DNA of 64,000 bases, taken from contig JANQLV010000072.1 of the NCBI GenBank assembly GCA_028280415.1, forward strand, positions 1 through 64,000. Direction: 5' to 3'. Below, piece by piece: positions 15,888 to 25,003 of this stretch (its first letter is position 1; the number at the start of each line of letters is the position of its first letter). A program made the position numbers and the translations under genes. A model generated the notes under the pieces. That model was not told the DNA's origin. It made no database searches and saw only the letters and a list, made by a program, of their open reading frames with translations. The stretch comes from Saprospiraceae bacterium. GTDB taxonomy: Bacteria; Bacteroidota; Bacteroidia; Chitinophagales; Saprospiraceae.

Positions 15888-18367
15888 CTTTTTAACTCCT
15901 TGATTAGCCTCTCGGACAATTTTTCTCGAATCGTTCGGGCCTGCTCTTCATAATCAATAGCAAGCGCACTGATAGCATCTTCTATTTTCTCCAGGATTAT
16001 CCTCTCTTTTGTTCTTTCTAAATAATCGATCAACTGTGAGCATACAAAGGATACAATTTTTTCTTCGCAGGTATTAGAATCTCCTATACAATGAGCCGCT
16101 AAAATCAAGCGGTTTTTATTGATAATATTGCCTGCTTCCAAACTGCGTTCCGGGTTTTCAAATAGAATATCGTGAACAAGCTTTGTTACATCCCTGATCA
16201 AACCGGCATACAACAAAATAACTTCTCTCCAATCAGCATCATCTATATGTTCAATTAGCAAGTAAGCATATTGCTCCGGATCAGAATAAATCTGAATAGC
16301 AACCAGGTATTCTTGCAAAGTAAGGTGGGCAAATCCTATAATCCCAATTTGTCGCTCAATCAAGATTCCGCTCCTTTTTTCTATGTCTTCCAATAATTGC
16401 GAAGCGGGGTACTTCAATTCTTTATAATGCTCTTCAATTATCGCAACAATATTTTCTCTCTTATCTTCTCGCCTGCCATTAATTTGAAAATCAAAAGCAA
16501 TTTCTCTTAATATATTTTCCTTATCCGTCGCCGTAACCTGAACGACAGATAAAATATCCCGCTTCCGATCCCAGGCATCAATTAAGAGTTCAAGGCATTG
16601 TTTATACAAAGTCGTTCTCCCCTTTGGTAAAATAGCCCGATTAAAATGAACCAAAGCCATTAGAGAAAGTAACATAGGGTTTTGTGCTAAGGATAATATC
16701 CGGGGGTTTTTATAGATGGCATCCAACAGTTCTTCCGAAAGTTTTTTTATAGCAGGTTTCACATAATCTTTTCTATGCACCTTCCACTGTTCCTGAAATT
16801 TAGCCTCATCCGGTATCTCCAGTTTGAGTTTGTCTCTTTCTGATTTATTTAAAATCGCCTCGTGCCAGCCCCAAACAAATCTTTGTATTTCATCTCTGTC
16901 AAAATTCTGAGCTTCCAGAATACTAAACTCGCTCTTTAAAAGCCCCTGCCAACCCGCAATCCTGCAAGTAATCAAAAAATAATTCTCGGGAAAATGCGCC
17001 ACCAGATCATCTATTTTATTCGCTACTAGTTTGTAAATTCTCTGATCTGTAACTTCGTCCAAACCATCTAATAAAACCAGACACTCTCCTTTTTCCAGTT
17101 TATTCTTAAAAAAATTCGGAGGGCACTCATCTTTTAATTTCTTAGGTAAAAGTGTTGATTCCGGATTTAAAATATCTTCATAAATTGGGACATGATCATC
17201 ATGACTTAGTTGGCGTAAGGGAATAAAAACAGGTAATAATTTTTCATCGATTTCAAAGATATCCTGTGCCTGCCCTCTTGCAAATGCCAAAAGCGCATAA
17301 CTCAGTGTAGTCGTTTTTCCTGCTCCCGGCATCCCCAGGATTATCAGCTTTTTAAATCGCTTCATAGCCCTTAAAAATGGAATCACTTTAGAACCATTCG
17401 TTTCAAAATCATCTACCCTGGTGTTGCCATCAAAACTGGATACTCTCAGGGAAATAAATACATCTTCTAATAATGGTTTACTAATTCCTGCGGTATTGAA
17501 TCCTACTAGGTTAAGGTATTTATGTTGAAAAATGATATGACTTAAATATTTTTTTATAAATCTCCTTTTGGAAAAATACCCTATCGAAATACGTCCTAAA
17601 AAATCGAAGAACCAATCGATAAATGATTGAATTTTTTTGATAAGTGAATTCCTTAAAACCGCAATTAAAAAAAGTAATAGCGTTATTAATAAATTTTGAG
17701 TATTAAATACTTTCCCCCATAGTTCATTCCAAAAAGTAGGAGCTATTTTTTCCTTAATTTCGACTACTTGTTTATTTCGGTTTGACATTAGCCCCATATT
17801 ATCTAATATCACGAACGAATCCTCAGCACTTTTTATATAAGCATTTATATAGTATTGATTTTGCGGATTAGATTTTAAATAATAATCTGATAATAATAAA
17901 AACAAACTATCTTTATATTCTATAAATTGAAAACAGGAATAATATAATCCAGTAGCACAGTTTTTACAAAAAAGTATATAATCTTCTAAAAACAAATCAT
18001 GTTTTATCCTTCGAATAGTATCGACAAAAGGCAAGGTATCCCAGGTGATTAAAGAATCTCGAGTAGATTTTTCGAATAATATAGAAAGCTCAGCATCCGG
18101 AAGGTGATAATTATTATCAATCTCCACGATCAGTTTTTTCTCCCGATCATTTTCACTGAAATATTTATTCTCGATTTCTGTTAAATTAATTTTCAAATCC
18201 AGAAGTCCAGACAGGGGGCGAAAAATTTCGCCTCCACCATCGAGGAAAATTTGTCTGGATATAGCATTATCTGCCTGTCCATGTAATAAAGAATAATTAG
18301 ACAAAGTCAGTAAAAGAATAGCAATCCATTTTAATCTGAAAATTTTAAGAAAGTGCAGCAGTTTCAA
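15884..18367 (-). CDS. membrane-anchored NACHT (STAND) NTPase, 827 aa
   Basis: A signal-like N-terminus (residues 13-30, ending SLLHGQA) is followed by about 190 extracytoplasmic residues and a membrane segment at 224-241. The NACHT module starts at about 338: Walker A GMPGAGKTT (345-353), Walker B LVLLDGLDEV (430-439), a sensor-like LITCRIAGW, then the winged-helix region (QNPMLLSLMALVHF and GFAHLTLQEYLVA). The C-terminus is helical, HEAT-like and without clear LRR. NACHT/STAND proteins oligomerise on ligand binding, and many bacterial ones act in phage defence. Here the ligand-facing part would be outside the membrane, which is unusual. The downstream membrane HEAT protein is co-translated with it. 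Confidence 0.85.
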   Translation of the reverse strand: MKLLHFLKIFRLKWIAILLLTLSNYSLLHGQADNAISRQIFLDGGGEIFRPLSGLLDLKINLTEIENKYFSENDREKKLIVEIDNNYHLPDAELSILFEKSTRDSLITWDTLPFVDTIRRIKHDLFLEDYILFCKNCATGLYYSCFQFIEYKDSLFLLLSDYYLKSNPQNQYYINAYIKSAEDSFVILDNMGLMSNRNKQVVEIKEKIAPTFWNELWGKVFNTQNLLITLLLFLIAVLRNSLIKKIQSFIDWFFDFLGRISIGYFSKRRFIKKYLSHIIFQHKYLNLVGFNTAGISKPLLEDVFISLRVSSFDGNTRVDDFETNGSKVIPFLRAMKRFKKLIILGMPGAGKTTTLSYALLAFARGQAQDIFEIDEKLLPVFIPLRQLSHDDHVPIYEDILNPESTLLPKKLKDECPPNFFKNKLEKGECLVLLDGLDEVTDQRIYKLVANKIDDLVAHFPENYFLITCRIAGWQGLLKSEFSILEAQNFDRDEIQRFVWGWHEAILNKSERDKLKLEIPDEAKFQEQWKVHRKDYVKPAIKKLSEELLDAIYKNPRILSLAQNPMLLSLMALVHFNRAILPKGRTTLYKQCLELLIDAWDRKRDILSVVQVTATDKENILREIAFDFQINGRREDKRENIVAIIEEHYKELKYPASQLLEDIEKRSGILIERQIGIIGFAHLTLQEYLVAIQIYSDPEQYAYLLIEHIDDADWREVILLYAGLIRDVTKLVHDILFENPERSLEAGNIINKNRLILAAHCIGDSNTCEEKIVSFVCSQLIDYLERTKERIILEKIEDAISALAIDYEEQARTIREKLSERLIKELKR

Positions 18368-18594
18368 TACTAAATTATTTGGTTAAAAATTTAATACACT
18401 GCATCCTTAAATAGCTAAGCTCCAAGAAACAATCATTCATTTCTCAGCTATAAATTCTACAGAGCATTAAATTGAATTTATTCTAAATAATTTAATATCA
18501 GGGAAAATATTCAATTTTTATTCTCTAATAGTTTTAAATTAATTAATAATAATTAGAAAAAAATAATTAAACATGATTAGATTTCATCCAAAAA

Positions 18595-21500
18595 TCAATT
18601 ATCCGGATATTGTTTTAATAGCTCTTCCGTTGTAAAAAAGGTATTTTGATCCTTGGTTAAATAGCGTACTTTTGATACCTCTTCTGCTTTAATAGCTCGC
18701 GCTTCATTTCCAAAAGAATTTCTGACATAGGTCAGTACTGCAGCAATTTCTTCATCATTAAGCATGCCTCCAAATCCGGTCATCGGTACCTGTCCGGAAT
18801 ATTTTTTACCATTTATTTCCAGAGGCCCCATTAAACCATGTAAGGTTATTTTAATCAATCGTTCTTCGTTTCCATTAGTCCAGTTTGTTCCGGCTATTGG
18901 TGGAAAACCGGAAGCATCCAGCCCCTTGCCATCTGCCTGATGACAAGTAGCGCAAAATCCTTCCTGATGATAAATTGTTCTGCCTTTTTTATAAAGTGCC
19001 AGGTCAGCACCTTTTAGATCTGTTTCCTTTTCCTGAGCCTGAATACGCAAAGGCATCTTCCCTTTGATATGATACGTTGCGGCTTCATGGGCATGTACCA
19101 TCCATTTGTCCAAAGGGTATTGCTCCGCTTCTTTTAGAATTTTCATTCCCGCTTCTTCTTCCAGCCAGGAAGCCGCAACGATTGCTTCTAATCTAACTCT
19201 GCCATGAGGGTCTCGTACTGCTTCCAGCAGAAGGTCGGCTTGCTGCTCAATTTGATGACCAACATATCGCAAAGTCCGAACGGCAGCCGCTCTGACCTTA
19301 TGATCCTTGGCTTTCAAAAGGCGCAATAATAGGGACTCCTCTACCCGATTGAGTCCCCAGGTCACCCAAAGCCCCTCCAAAAGGTGGTGCTCGTATCTCA
19401 GGTCGCTTTGATCAAGCTCCTTTATCCATTGACGCAATGCAATTAGTACTTCCTCCCTATCCCGGGCTCGCAACTCCCTCCTTGTCCGATACCGGCTACG
19501 ATATTCCGGGAGCTTCAGATTGTCCAATAAGGTTTCAATTGCTGCTCCCTCAATTTTAGCGGGCTCAACCAGAGGTCTCTCCGGATAGGTAATCCGATAA
19601 ATACGCCCGTGCTGATGATCGCGTAAAGGATCGCGGGCATTATGCTGCATGTGGCCAATCAAGACATTATGCCAATCGATCAGATACAATGATCCATCCG
19701 GTGCAAATTCCATATCCACCGGTCGAAAATTAGGATCACTTCCTTTCAATAAATCCTGTCTAAATTCAAAACGATATCCCGTGCCATCTTCCAACATGGC
19801 ATGTTGCTTGGTCCCCAGAAAGCCAATGGTGTTGTTAATCAATAGATCCCCTTGTACTTCATCCGGAAAATGTCGACTGGATACAATCTCCAGCCCTGAA
19901 GTTGGTCGAACCTTGTGTTCATCTTCTACCAGGTTAAAAGATTTATGTGTAGCCACGCCATATACCGGTTTGACCGTGCCCGGAGACATCCAGCGTACAT
20001 CGGGCCCGGAGGTTTCAGCAAAAAAAGGCTGTCCCCATTCATCAAAAGCAATTCCCCAGGGATTAGGTATAGCCAGCTGAGCGGTCCGTTCCAGATGATG
20101 CCGCTGTGGAGCATAGCGATAGAAGCCTCCATTCGTAGCTCTTATCGGACCATAAGCAGTTTCTATATTACTGTGCAGGAAAACGCCTTCTCCCGAGTAA
20201 ATGGCCCCGGAGGGATCTGCACAAAATGCACTGGAAGTATGGTGCGTATCATGATCATCAAATCCACTTAATATTATTTCTCTTTGATCAGCACGATCAT
20301 CGCCATCTGTATCGGTAAGCAAGACCAGGTTGGTTCCCTGCGACACATAAACGCCTTCCGGAGCAAATTCAAAACCAATGGGTAAATGTAAATCATCGGC
20401 AAAAATCGTTTGCTTATCCGCTTTTCCATCCTGATCCGTATCTTCCAGGATCAATAATTTATCTTTGGGTTTCGGATCTCCGGGTTTCCAATGCGGATAG
20501 GTAGGCATTACGGCTACCCAAAGCCGGCCTTTATTATCAAATGAAAGTTGAACGGGATTGGCCAAATCCGGAAATTCTTTTTCCGAAGCAAATAATTCTA
20601 TTTTATAACCAGGCGCAACTTCGAGCTTTGCCAAGGCATTCGCCCCGTACAAATAAGTGCCCACCACTCCCCCAGCCTCCAATTGGTAATTGGTCTCTAC
20701 CTTTGGCAATTGAGTAGTTTGTGCATCCGCCTTTGTAAGATCAAGGATTCGGCCCTGACAAGCTGCCCATATTGCCCGATCCCGAATCGCCGTCATTTCC
20801 CGAATCTTCTCCAGCTCTGCCGGATAATTATCCGGACCGTAAGGTTCATAACGTCGACCATAAACATGTACTCCATTGGGAATTTTATAATCATTATGCC
20901 AAAACCAGTTTTTTTCTTTTACGATTTGATGAACAAGTGGGCGATTGTCTTCATTCCTGTTTTCTCTATTTCCAAAAATTTTATCCGCCACCAGCCCGGC
21001 AAATTTTTCATATCCCTTTTCATTCATTTGATGTCCATCAAGAGTAAGGATTTCTCCTTCTTGAAACCAAGCCAGCGTTGCCTGGAAAACGTTTATAAAA
21101 TCGACCGATCTTTCCAGCGCTACTTGTTCTATAATTGCCGTGTACTTCTTAAGGTTCTTATTAATCTCTACTCCATCGGGCAAATCTTTGCTCTCCGATA
21201 AATCCTGAAAAGCGATGGGTGAGAGTAAGACCAGTCGCGGATTTGACTGCTGGTTATATTGTTGTGATAGGGTATGTCGAACAAAAGCATCCAGTTCGGC
21301 TTTAAAATTTATCAAACCATCCTCTCCTGAGAAAGATTCATTATATCCAAAAGCAGCCAGAATGATATCTGCTTCCAGTACTTCGAGCCATTGATCGGGA
21401 TCAGCAAAAGTTCCGATACTTTCGGATTCATTAGCCAGTTCGCTCTGATATTGTTCTGCGCCTGGAAAAGCCCAAGGATTTGGTCTTCCTGAATGTGGCC

Positions 21501-21762
21501 TGAAACCGGGCGTATTACCGGCATCACACATATTTCTTATGAACAAAGAATCATTCGGAAAGCGTAGATGCATTTCCGTTTCAAAAAAACCGAAATTCAT
21601 CATCCGCGAACAAAGGTTATTGCCAATCCAAATAATATGTTCTCCACCTTTGATTTCGATTCTTGGTTTTTCGGAATTAGCGCATTGAAAAAAGGATAGA
21701 AAGAAGCTAAAGAGCACTAAGCTGAAAAGCTTTTGCCTATAAAACGAAGGATTACAAGCCAT
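18595..21762 (-). CDS. PVC-type heme-binding lipoprotein: SGNH-like, propeller dehydrogenase, HEAT, cytochrome c
   Basis: The signal peptide ends near FFQC (Cys 27), a likely lipoprotein. Order of domains: an SGNH/GDSL-like fold (about 35-270), a 'membrane-bound dehydrogenase' beta-propeller (about 375-720, with DTDQDGKADK and DTDGDDRADQ calcium-like loops and YSGEGVFLHSN), HEAT repeats (about 760-910), and a C-terminal cytochrome c with CATCH heme site and probable distal Met in VPMTGFGGM. The SGNH core looks degenerate: GNNL replaces GDSL, and DGHQMN replaces DxxH. Related fused proteins are known from Planctomycetes, Verrucomicrobia and Bacteroidota and are presumed to oxidise sugars or polyols at the outer surface. 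It stands alone, 227 nt from the NACHT operon. Confidence 0.85.
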   Translation of the reverse strand: MACNPSFYRQKLFSLVLFSFFLSFFQCANSEKPRIEIKGGEHIIWIGNNLCSRMMNFGFFETEMHLRFPNDSLFIRNMCDAGNTPGFRPHSGRPNPWAFPGAEQYQSELANESESIGTFADPDQWLEVLEADIILAAFGYNESFSGEDGLINFKAELDAFVRHTLSQQYNQQSNPRLVLLSPIAFQDLSESKDLPDGVEINKNLKKYTAIIEQVALERSVDFINVFQATLAWFQEGEILTLDGHQMNEKGYEKFAGLVADKIFGNRENRNEDNRPLVHQIVKEKNWFWHNDYKIPNGVHVYGRRYEPYGPDNYPAELEKIREMTAIRDRAIWAACQGRILDLTKADAQTTQLPKVETNYQLEAGGVVGTYLYGANALAKLEVAPGYKIELFASEKEFPDLANPVQLSFDNKGRLWVAVMPTYPHWKPGDPKPKDKLLILEDTDQDGKADKQTIFADDLHLPIGFEFAPEGVYVSQGTNLVLLTDTDGDDRADQREIILSGFDDHDTHHTSSAFCADPSGAIYSGEGVFLHSNIETAYGPIRATNGGFYRYAPQRHHLERTAQLAIPNPWGIAFDEWGQPFFAETSGPDVRWMSPGTVKPVYGVATHKSFNLVEDEHKVRPTSGLEIVSSRHFPDEVQGDLLINNTIGFLGTKQHAMLEDGTGYRFEFRQDLLKGSDPNFRPVDMEFAPDGSLYLIDWHNVLIGHMQHNARDPLRDHQHGRIYRITYPERPLVEPAKIEGAAIETLLDNLKLPEYRSRYRTRRELRARDREEVLIALRQWIKELDQSDLRYEHHLLEGLWVTWGLNRVEESLLLRLLKAKDHKVRAAAVRTLRYVGHQIEQQADLLLEAVRDPHGRVRLEAIVAASWLEEEAGMKILKEAEQYPLDKWMVHAHEAATYHIKGKMPLRIQAQEKETDLKGADLALYKKGRTIYHQEGFCATCHQADGKGLDASGFPPIAGTNWTNGNEERLIKITLHGLMGPLEINGKKYSGQVPMTGFGGMLNDEEIAAVLTYVRNSFGNEARAIKAEEVSKVRYLTKDQNTFFTTEELLKQYPDN

Positions 21763-21958
21763 TAAATTTTGCTGATTTTATTTTGTAAGCCTAATAATAA
21801 TAAAATCTATGGGGATTTTGTACTCAATTTCCCGGTATTGAGCATAGATTTTGACAAATGCAGGATTTCATTATCAATAGGAATCAGCGGAAATATTAGC
21901 GAGCAAAAAAGGAATACATAAATGCTTTTTTGAAAGAAGCTCCAGCTTACAAAACGAA

Positions 21959-21991
21959 GAAAGCTCAGATGTTTATTACATCTGAGCTTTC
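21959..21991. terminator. perfect 14-bp hairpin, probable terminator
   Basis: GAAAGCTCAGATGT (21959-21972) and ACATCTGAGCTTTC (21978-21991) form a perfect stem with a TTATT loop. On the minus strand the stem is followed by TTCGTTTTG. It would end the leftward transcript of the permease array before the dehydrogenase gene. The surrounding 21763-22594 has no other clear element except two tiny ORFs. Confidence 0.65.
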
Positions 21992-22032
21992 CTCTTGATA
22001 AAAACAGAATATATGCTTGCTGAGCAATCGAA

Positions 22033-22140
22033 TCAATAAGTCGATGAACCAGTAACAAATAATCTGAGAACAGAATCAGTTTTTTTGTCTTTGGCAGGGA
22101 TTCCCGAATTTATTTGTATCTCAATTTCTTGTGGTGCCAT
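22033..22140 (-). CDS. possible 35-aa peptide
   Basis: The ORF starts MAPQEIEIQINSGIPAKDKK and ends LRLFVTGSSTY. It has protein-like composition and no leader or membrane segment. It lies behind the last permease gene and before the hairpin at 21959. Chance is a real alternative because no homologue is known to me. Confidence 0.25.
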   Translation of the reverse strand: MAPQEIEIQINSGIPAKDKKTDSVLRLFVTGSSTY

Positions 22141-22179
22141 TGTTATTATAAATCAGGTACACCTTTGTGAATATCGGGA

Positions 22180-22257
22180 TCAAGATTCTGTCTTTATCTC
22201 CTGTATTGGCAAAGAATTATTAAAATCCTTTGCCGGTGCCTGGTCTGGTGGATTCAT
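22180..22257 (-). CDS. possible 25-aa peptide
   Basis: The ORF reads MNPPDQAPAKDFNNSLPIQE then IKTES. It is preceded by GAGGATT 1-7 nt before the ATG and followed 39 nt later by the 35-aa ORF. Both contain an (A)PAKD segment, which hints at related peptides or a decayed gene. Support is weak. Confidence 0.2.
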   Translation of the reverse strand: MNPPDQAPAKDFNNSLPIQEIKTES

Positions 22258-22594
22258 AATCCTCTTATTTTGTCAGGATAAGAATTAAATATGACGGTTA
22301 AAAAAACCGGTATAGCGAATGATGGAAATGTTTAGCCTATTATGTAAAGAGATTAGCTAATGCTATACTCTAGACAGGATGTTCTAATTGAAAATTTAAA
22401 CCATCATTATTTAATTTATCCCTTTGGTTAAACAATATTCAAATATACAATTATTTTTTAAAAACAAAAATATACGCAATTAAATTTTATAAAAAATAAC
22501 AATAACAATAAATAAAACTACAACAAATCAATAATTCAAAACATAAAAACACTATAGCAAGCACATCCTAAATGAGATAAGTCTGTACTTTATT
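22258..22594. other. AT-rich spacer, nothing recognised
   Basis: The stretch after the last permease stop is A-rich and has only short, imperfect repeats. I see no gene, no RNA and no strong terminator in it. Confidence 0.4.
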
Positions 22595-24967
22595 CTATTC
22601 TTTCCGCAATACATCCGCTGGATTCGTACGTAAGACCTGTAGTAATTTAAAACTAATCGTCAACAGGATCACCATTAATGCAATAGCTCCGGCGGCAATC
22701 AAGACGATATAACTTACCCCGGCATTGATCGGATAGATTAAATCCAGAAAGACAACAGATAACCAAGTACCACAAACGCAGCCAATCAAAATACCAGCGA
22801 GTGTTATCCAAAAATAATTCCGATTGATAATATAGGCGATATTGGCTGAAGTAGCACCGAGTACCCGACGAACAGCAATCTCTTTGATCTTTTTCAGAAT
22901 ATTTAAAGACAATAGGGCAAATAAACCGGAGATTGTCAATAGCATCGTAATAATAGAAAACATCGAAGTAATCGTTTTAATATTATTCGTTACTTCCATC
23001 GCATCGGCAAAAAAGTCATTCTGAAAATTATGATCAAAAGGTTTTTCGGGAAAATTTTCTTTCCAGATGGCTTGCAAGGCATCCCGGGTTTCCAGCATAT
23101 TTTCCGGACTAGTTCGAATCGCCAGATATAAGTGACGATTTGGTTTACTCAATTTTAAAACCAGTGGCCGCAGAGGGTCAAAAAAATCGTCCTGCATGAA
23201 GTTTGCAACAACACCAATAATGGTGTACTGAGTCGTATCAAAAAAAGTTATCTTTTGTCCACAAGGATCTATACCCGGAAAAAAGTCCCGGGCAAATTTT
23301 TCATTCACAATAAGATGATCTTCAAAATCCGTAGCTAGCTGAGGATCAAAAGCTCGCCCACGAAGTAATCTAAGGTCCATAATTTCCATATAGTTCTCCC
23401 CTATTTCCATGTATTCTGACTCGTGCTTTTCTCCTTTTAATTTAAATGGAAAAATCGGGCAACTGTCTCCGATATGAAACCTTACTCCAGCGGTTTCTTC
23501 TATTTTTGGATTAGTGCTAATTGCATTATTCAAAACGGTTAAGGTGTTCTCATCCCCCGTATATACCGCCTGAATTCCTTCCCGTTGAAATCCGAGATCA
23601 GCTGTTTGCTGGAAGTAGGCATTCCGTTCAAAAGATAGGCTAAACATGATGGTCGTCAGCGTAATAATAATTTGTAAGCCCAGTAAAATTCTTGAGACCA
23701 GATTAGACCCACCAAATTTTACCGAACCGTGAAATATTCGATTGGGATTAAAGGAGCTGATATAAAAGGCGGGGTAAGCACCGGCCATTAAAGTAGTGAG
23801 TAGTACTGTCAATGCTAAGAACAAAATTAATTGCGGATTAGCCATGAGGTCTACTTCCAAATCTAAAAAGACCCACATTTGATTATACCAATCCACTAAT
23901 ATGGTGGACATTAATAAGCCAGCGCCTAAACTCAGCAAACAGATTATAAAACTTTCGAGTAGTAATTGAGCGACCAGTTGACTCTGATTTCCTCCCATCA
24001 CCTTGCGAACACCAATTTCCTTGAGACGCTTACCAGAAAAGGCGACTGTCATATTAGCAAAGTTTAGGCAAGCCGTCAATAATAATAAAATAGCCATTAA
24101 ACTATTTCCCCAAATCAATGTGATAGGCACGCCTCCCTGTAGAGCATCTCTGCGCCATTCACTAGATTTGCGCGCGATTTCACGCATAGGTTCCAATGTA
24201 AAAGATTCTACTTTAAAATTAGGTACACTTGCGTAATGGGTTGGGATATAAGCAGCTAATTGTTCGCTGATCTGTGCCCGATCCTCCGGGTTTTCTAACA
24301 CTAAAAATATAGCATCTCGCCAACGAGTCCAATCGTCGCTCCTGATCTGTTCTCCGTTTTTAAAAACCTGATTCGCAAGATTAGTAATGAAGTCAAAATT
24401 AATACTCGAATTAAGTGGTGGCGTTTGTATGATTCCACTTATCACGAGTGATCGTTGACGTTCCGGTTCGGAAAACATCTTGATGGTTTGTCCTATCGCA
24501 TTTTCGTCGCCAAAATATTTTTGCTTGGCTCGTTCTGTAATTAAAACGGAACCCGGATTTTCCAGATTTGCTGTTCCCTCCAATAATTCGAAATTAAACC
24601 ATTGCATAAAATTAGATTCGGTAAAAAGAAATCGCTCGTAAAATGATTGATCTCCAACATTAACCGACGCATTCCATAAATCCACCAACACCGCATCTTT
24701 TACTCCCGTCACATTTTCTTTGGCAAGCGTTTGTAAAGGCGCGGGACATAATCCGTAAACCTGGTTTGTATTTGCCCGTACAGTTGTTAAGCGGTATAAT
24801 TGATCGACATTTTTATGAAAGCTATTAAAATCAGCATCAAATTTCCAATTGAGATAAGCAACGATACACATCGCAATACCAACACCTATGCCCGCAATGT
24901 TTATCATTACATAGCCTTTATTTCGAAGTAAATGTCTGAATCCGGTTTTAAAATAATTCGTAATCAT
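22595..24967 (-). CDS. FtsX/MacB-type ABC permease, paralogue 1, 790 aa
   Basis: The double-module layout is shared by all twelve paralogues: TM1 (about 20-40), a MacB-like periplasmic domain (about 45-270), three TMs (about 285-400), TM5 (about 425), a second periplasmic domain (about 450-660) and three TMs to the end. This copy is the most divergent. Its coupling motifs are RLKEIGVRKVMGG and KIKEIAVRRVLGATSANI, and the last module has YIINRNYFWITLAGI instead of the usual LLS+DF+KLV. It ends NPADVLRKE. It is the last gene of the leftward unit that starts at 39847, 36 nt after paralogue 2. It needs an ATPase in trans, since none is encoded nearby. Confidence 0.9.
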   Translation of the reverse strand: MITNYFKTGFRHLLRNKGYVMINIAGIGVGIAMCIVAYLNWKFDADFNSFHKNVDQLYRLTTVRANTNQVYGLCPAPLQTLAKENVTGVKDAVLVDLWNASVNVGDQSFYERFLFTESNFMQWFNFELLEGTANLENPGSVLITERAKQKYFGDENAIGQTIKMFSEPERQRSLVISGIIQTPPLNSSINFDFITNLANQVFKNGEQIRSDDWTRWRDAIFLVLENPEDRAQISEQLAAYIPTHYASVPNFKVESFTLEPMREIARKSSEWRRDALQGGVPITLIWGNSLMAILLLLTACLNFANMTVAFSGKRLKEIGVRKVMGGNQSQLVAQLLLESFIICLLSLGAGLLMSTILVDWYNQMWVFLDLEVDLMANPQLILFLALTVLLTTLMAGAYPAFYISSFNPNRIFHGSVKFGGSNLVSRILLGLQIIITLTTIMFSLSFERNAYFQQTADLGFQREGIQAVYTGDENTLTVLNNAISTNPKIEETAGVRFHIGDSCPIFPFKLKGEKHESEYMEIGENYMEIMDLRLLRGRAFDPQLATDFEDHLIVNEKFARDFFPGIDPCGQKITFFDTTQYTIIGVVANFMQDDFFDPLRPLVLKLSKPNRHLYLAIRTSPENMLETRDALQAIWKENFPEKPFDHNFQNDFFADAMEVTNNIKTITSMFSIITMLLTISGLFALLSLNILKKIKEIAVRRVLGATSANIAYIINRNYFWITLAGILIGCVCGTWLSVVFLDLIYPINAGVSYIVLIAAGAIALMVILLTISFKLLQVLRTNPADVLRKE

Positions 24968-25003
24968 GTTTGTCTATTCTCCATTTTGAAATTATTCCAA
25001 GCC

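Noticed and set aside
21807-22058. Minus-strand 83-aa ORF in the gap after the permease array
   Set aside because: It runs through the perfect terminator hairpin and has no recognisable domain, so it is probably fortuitous.
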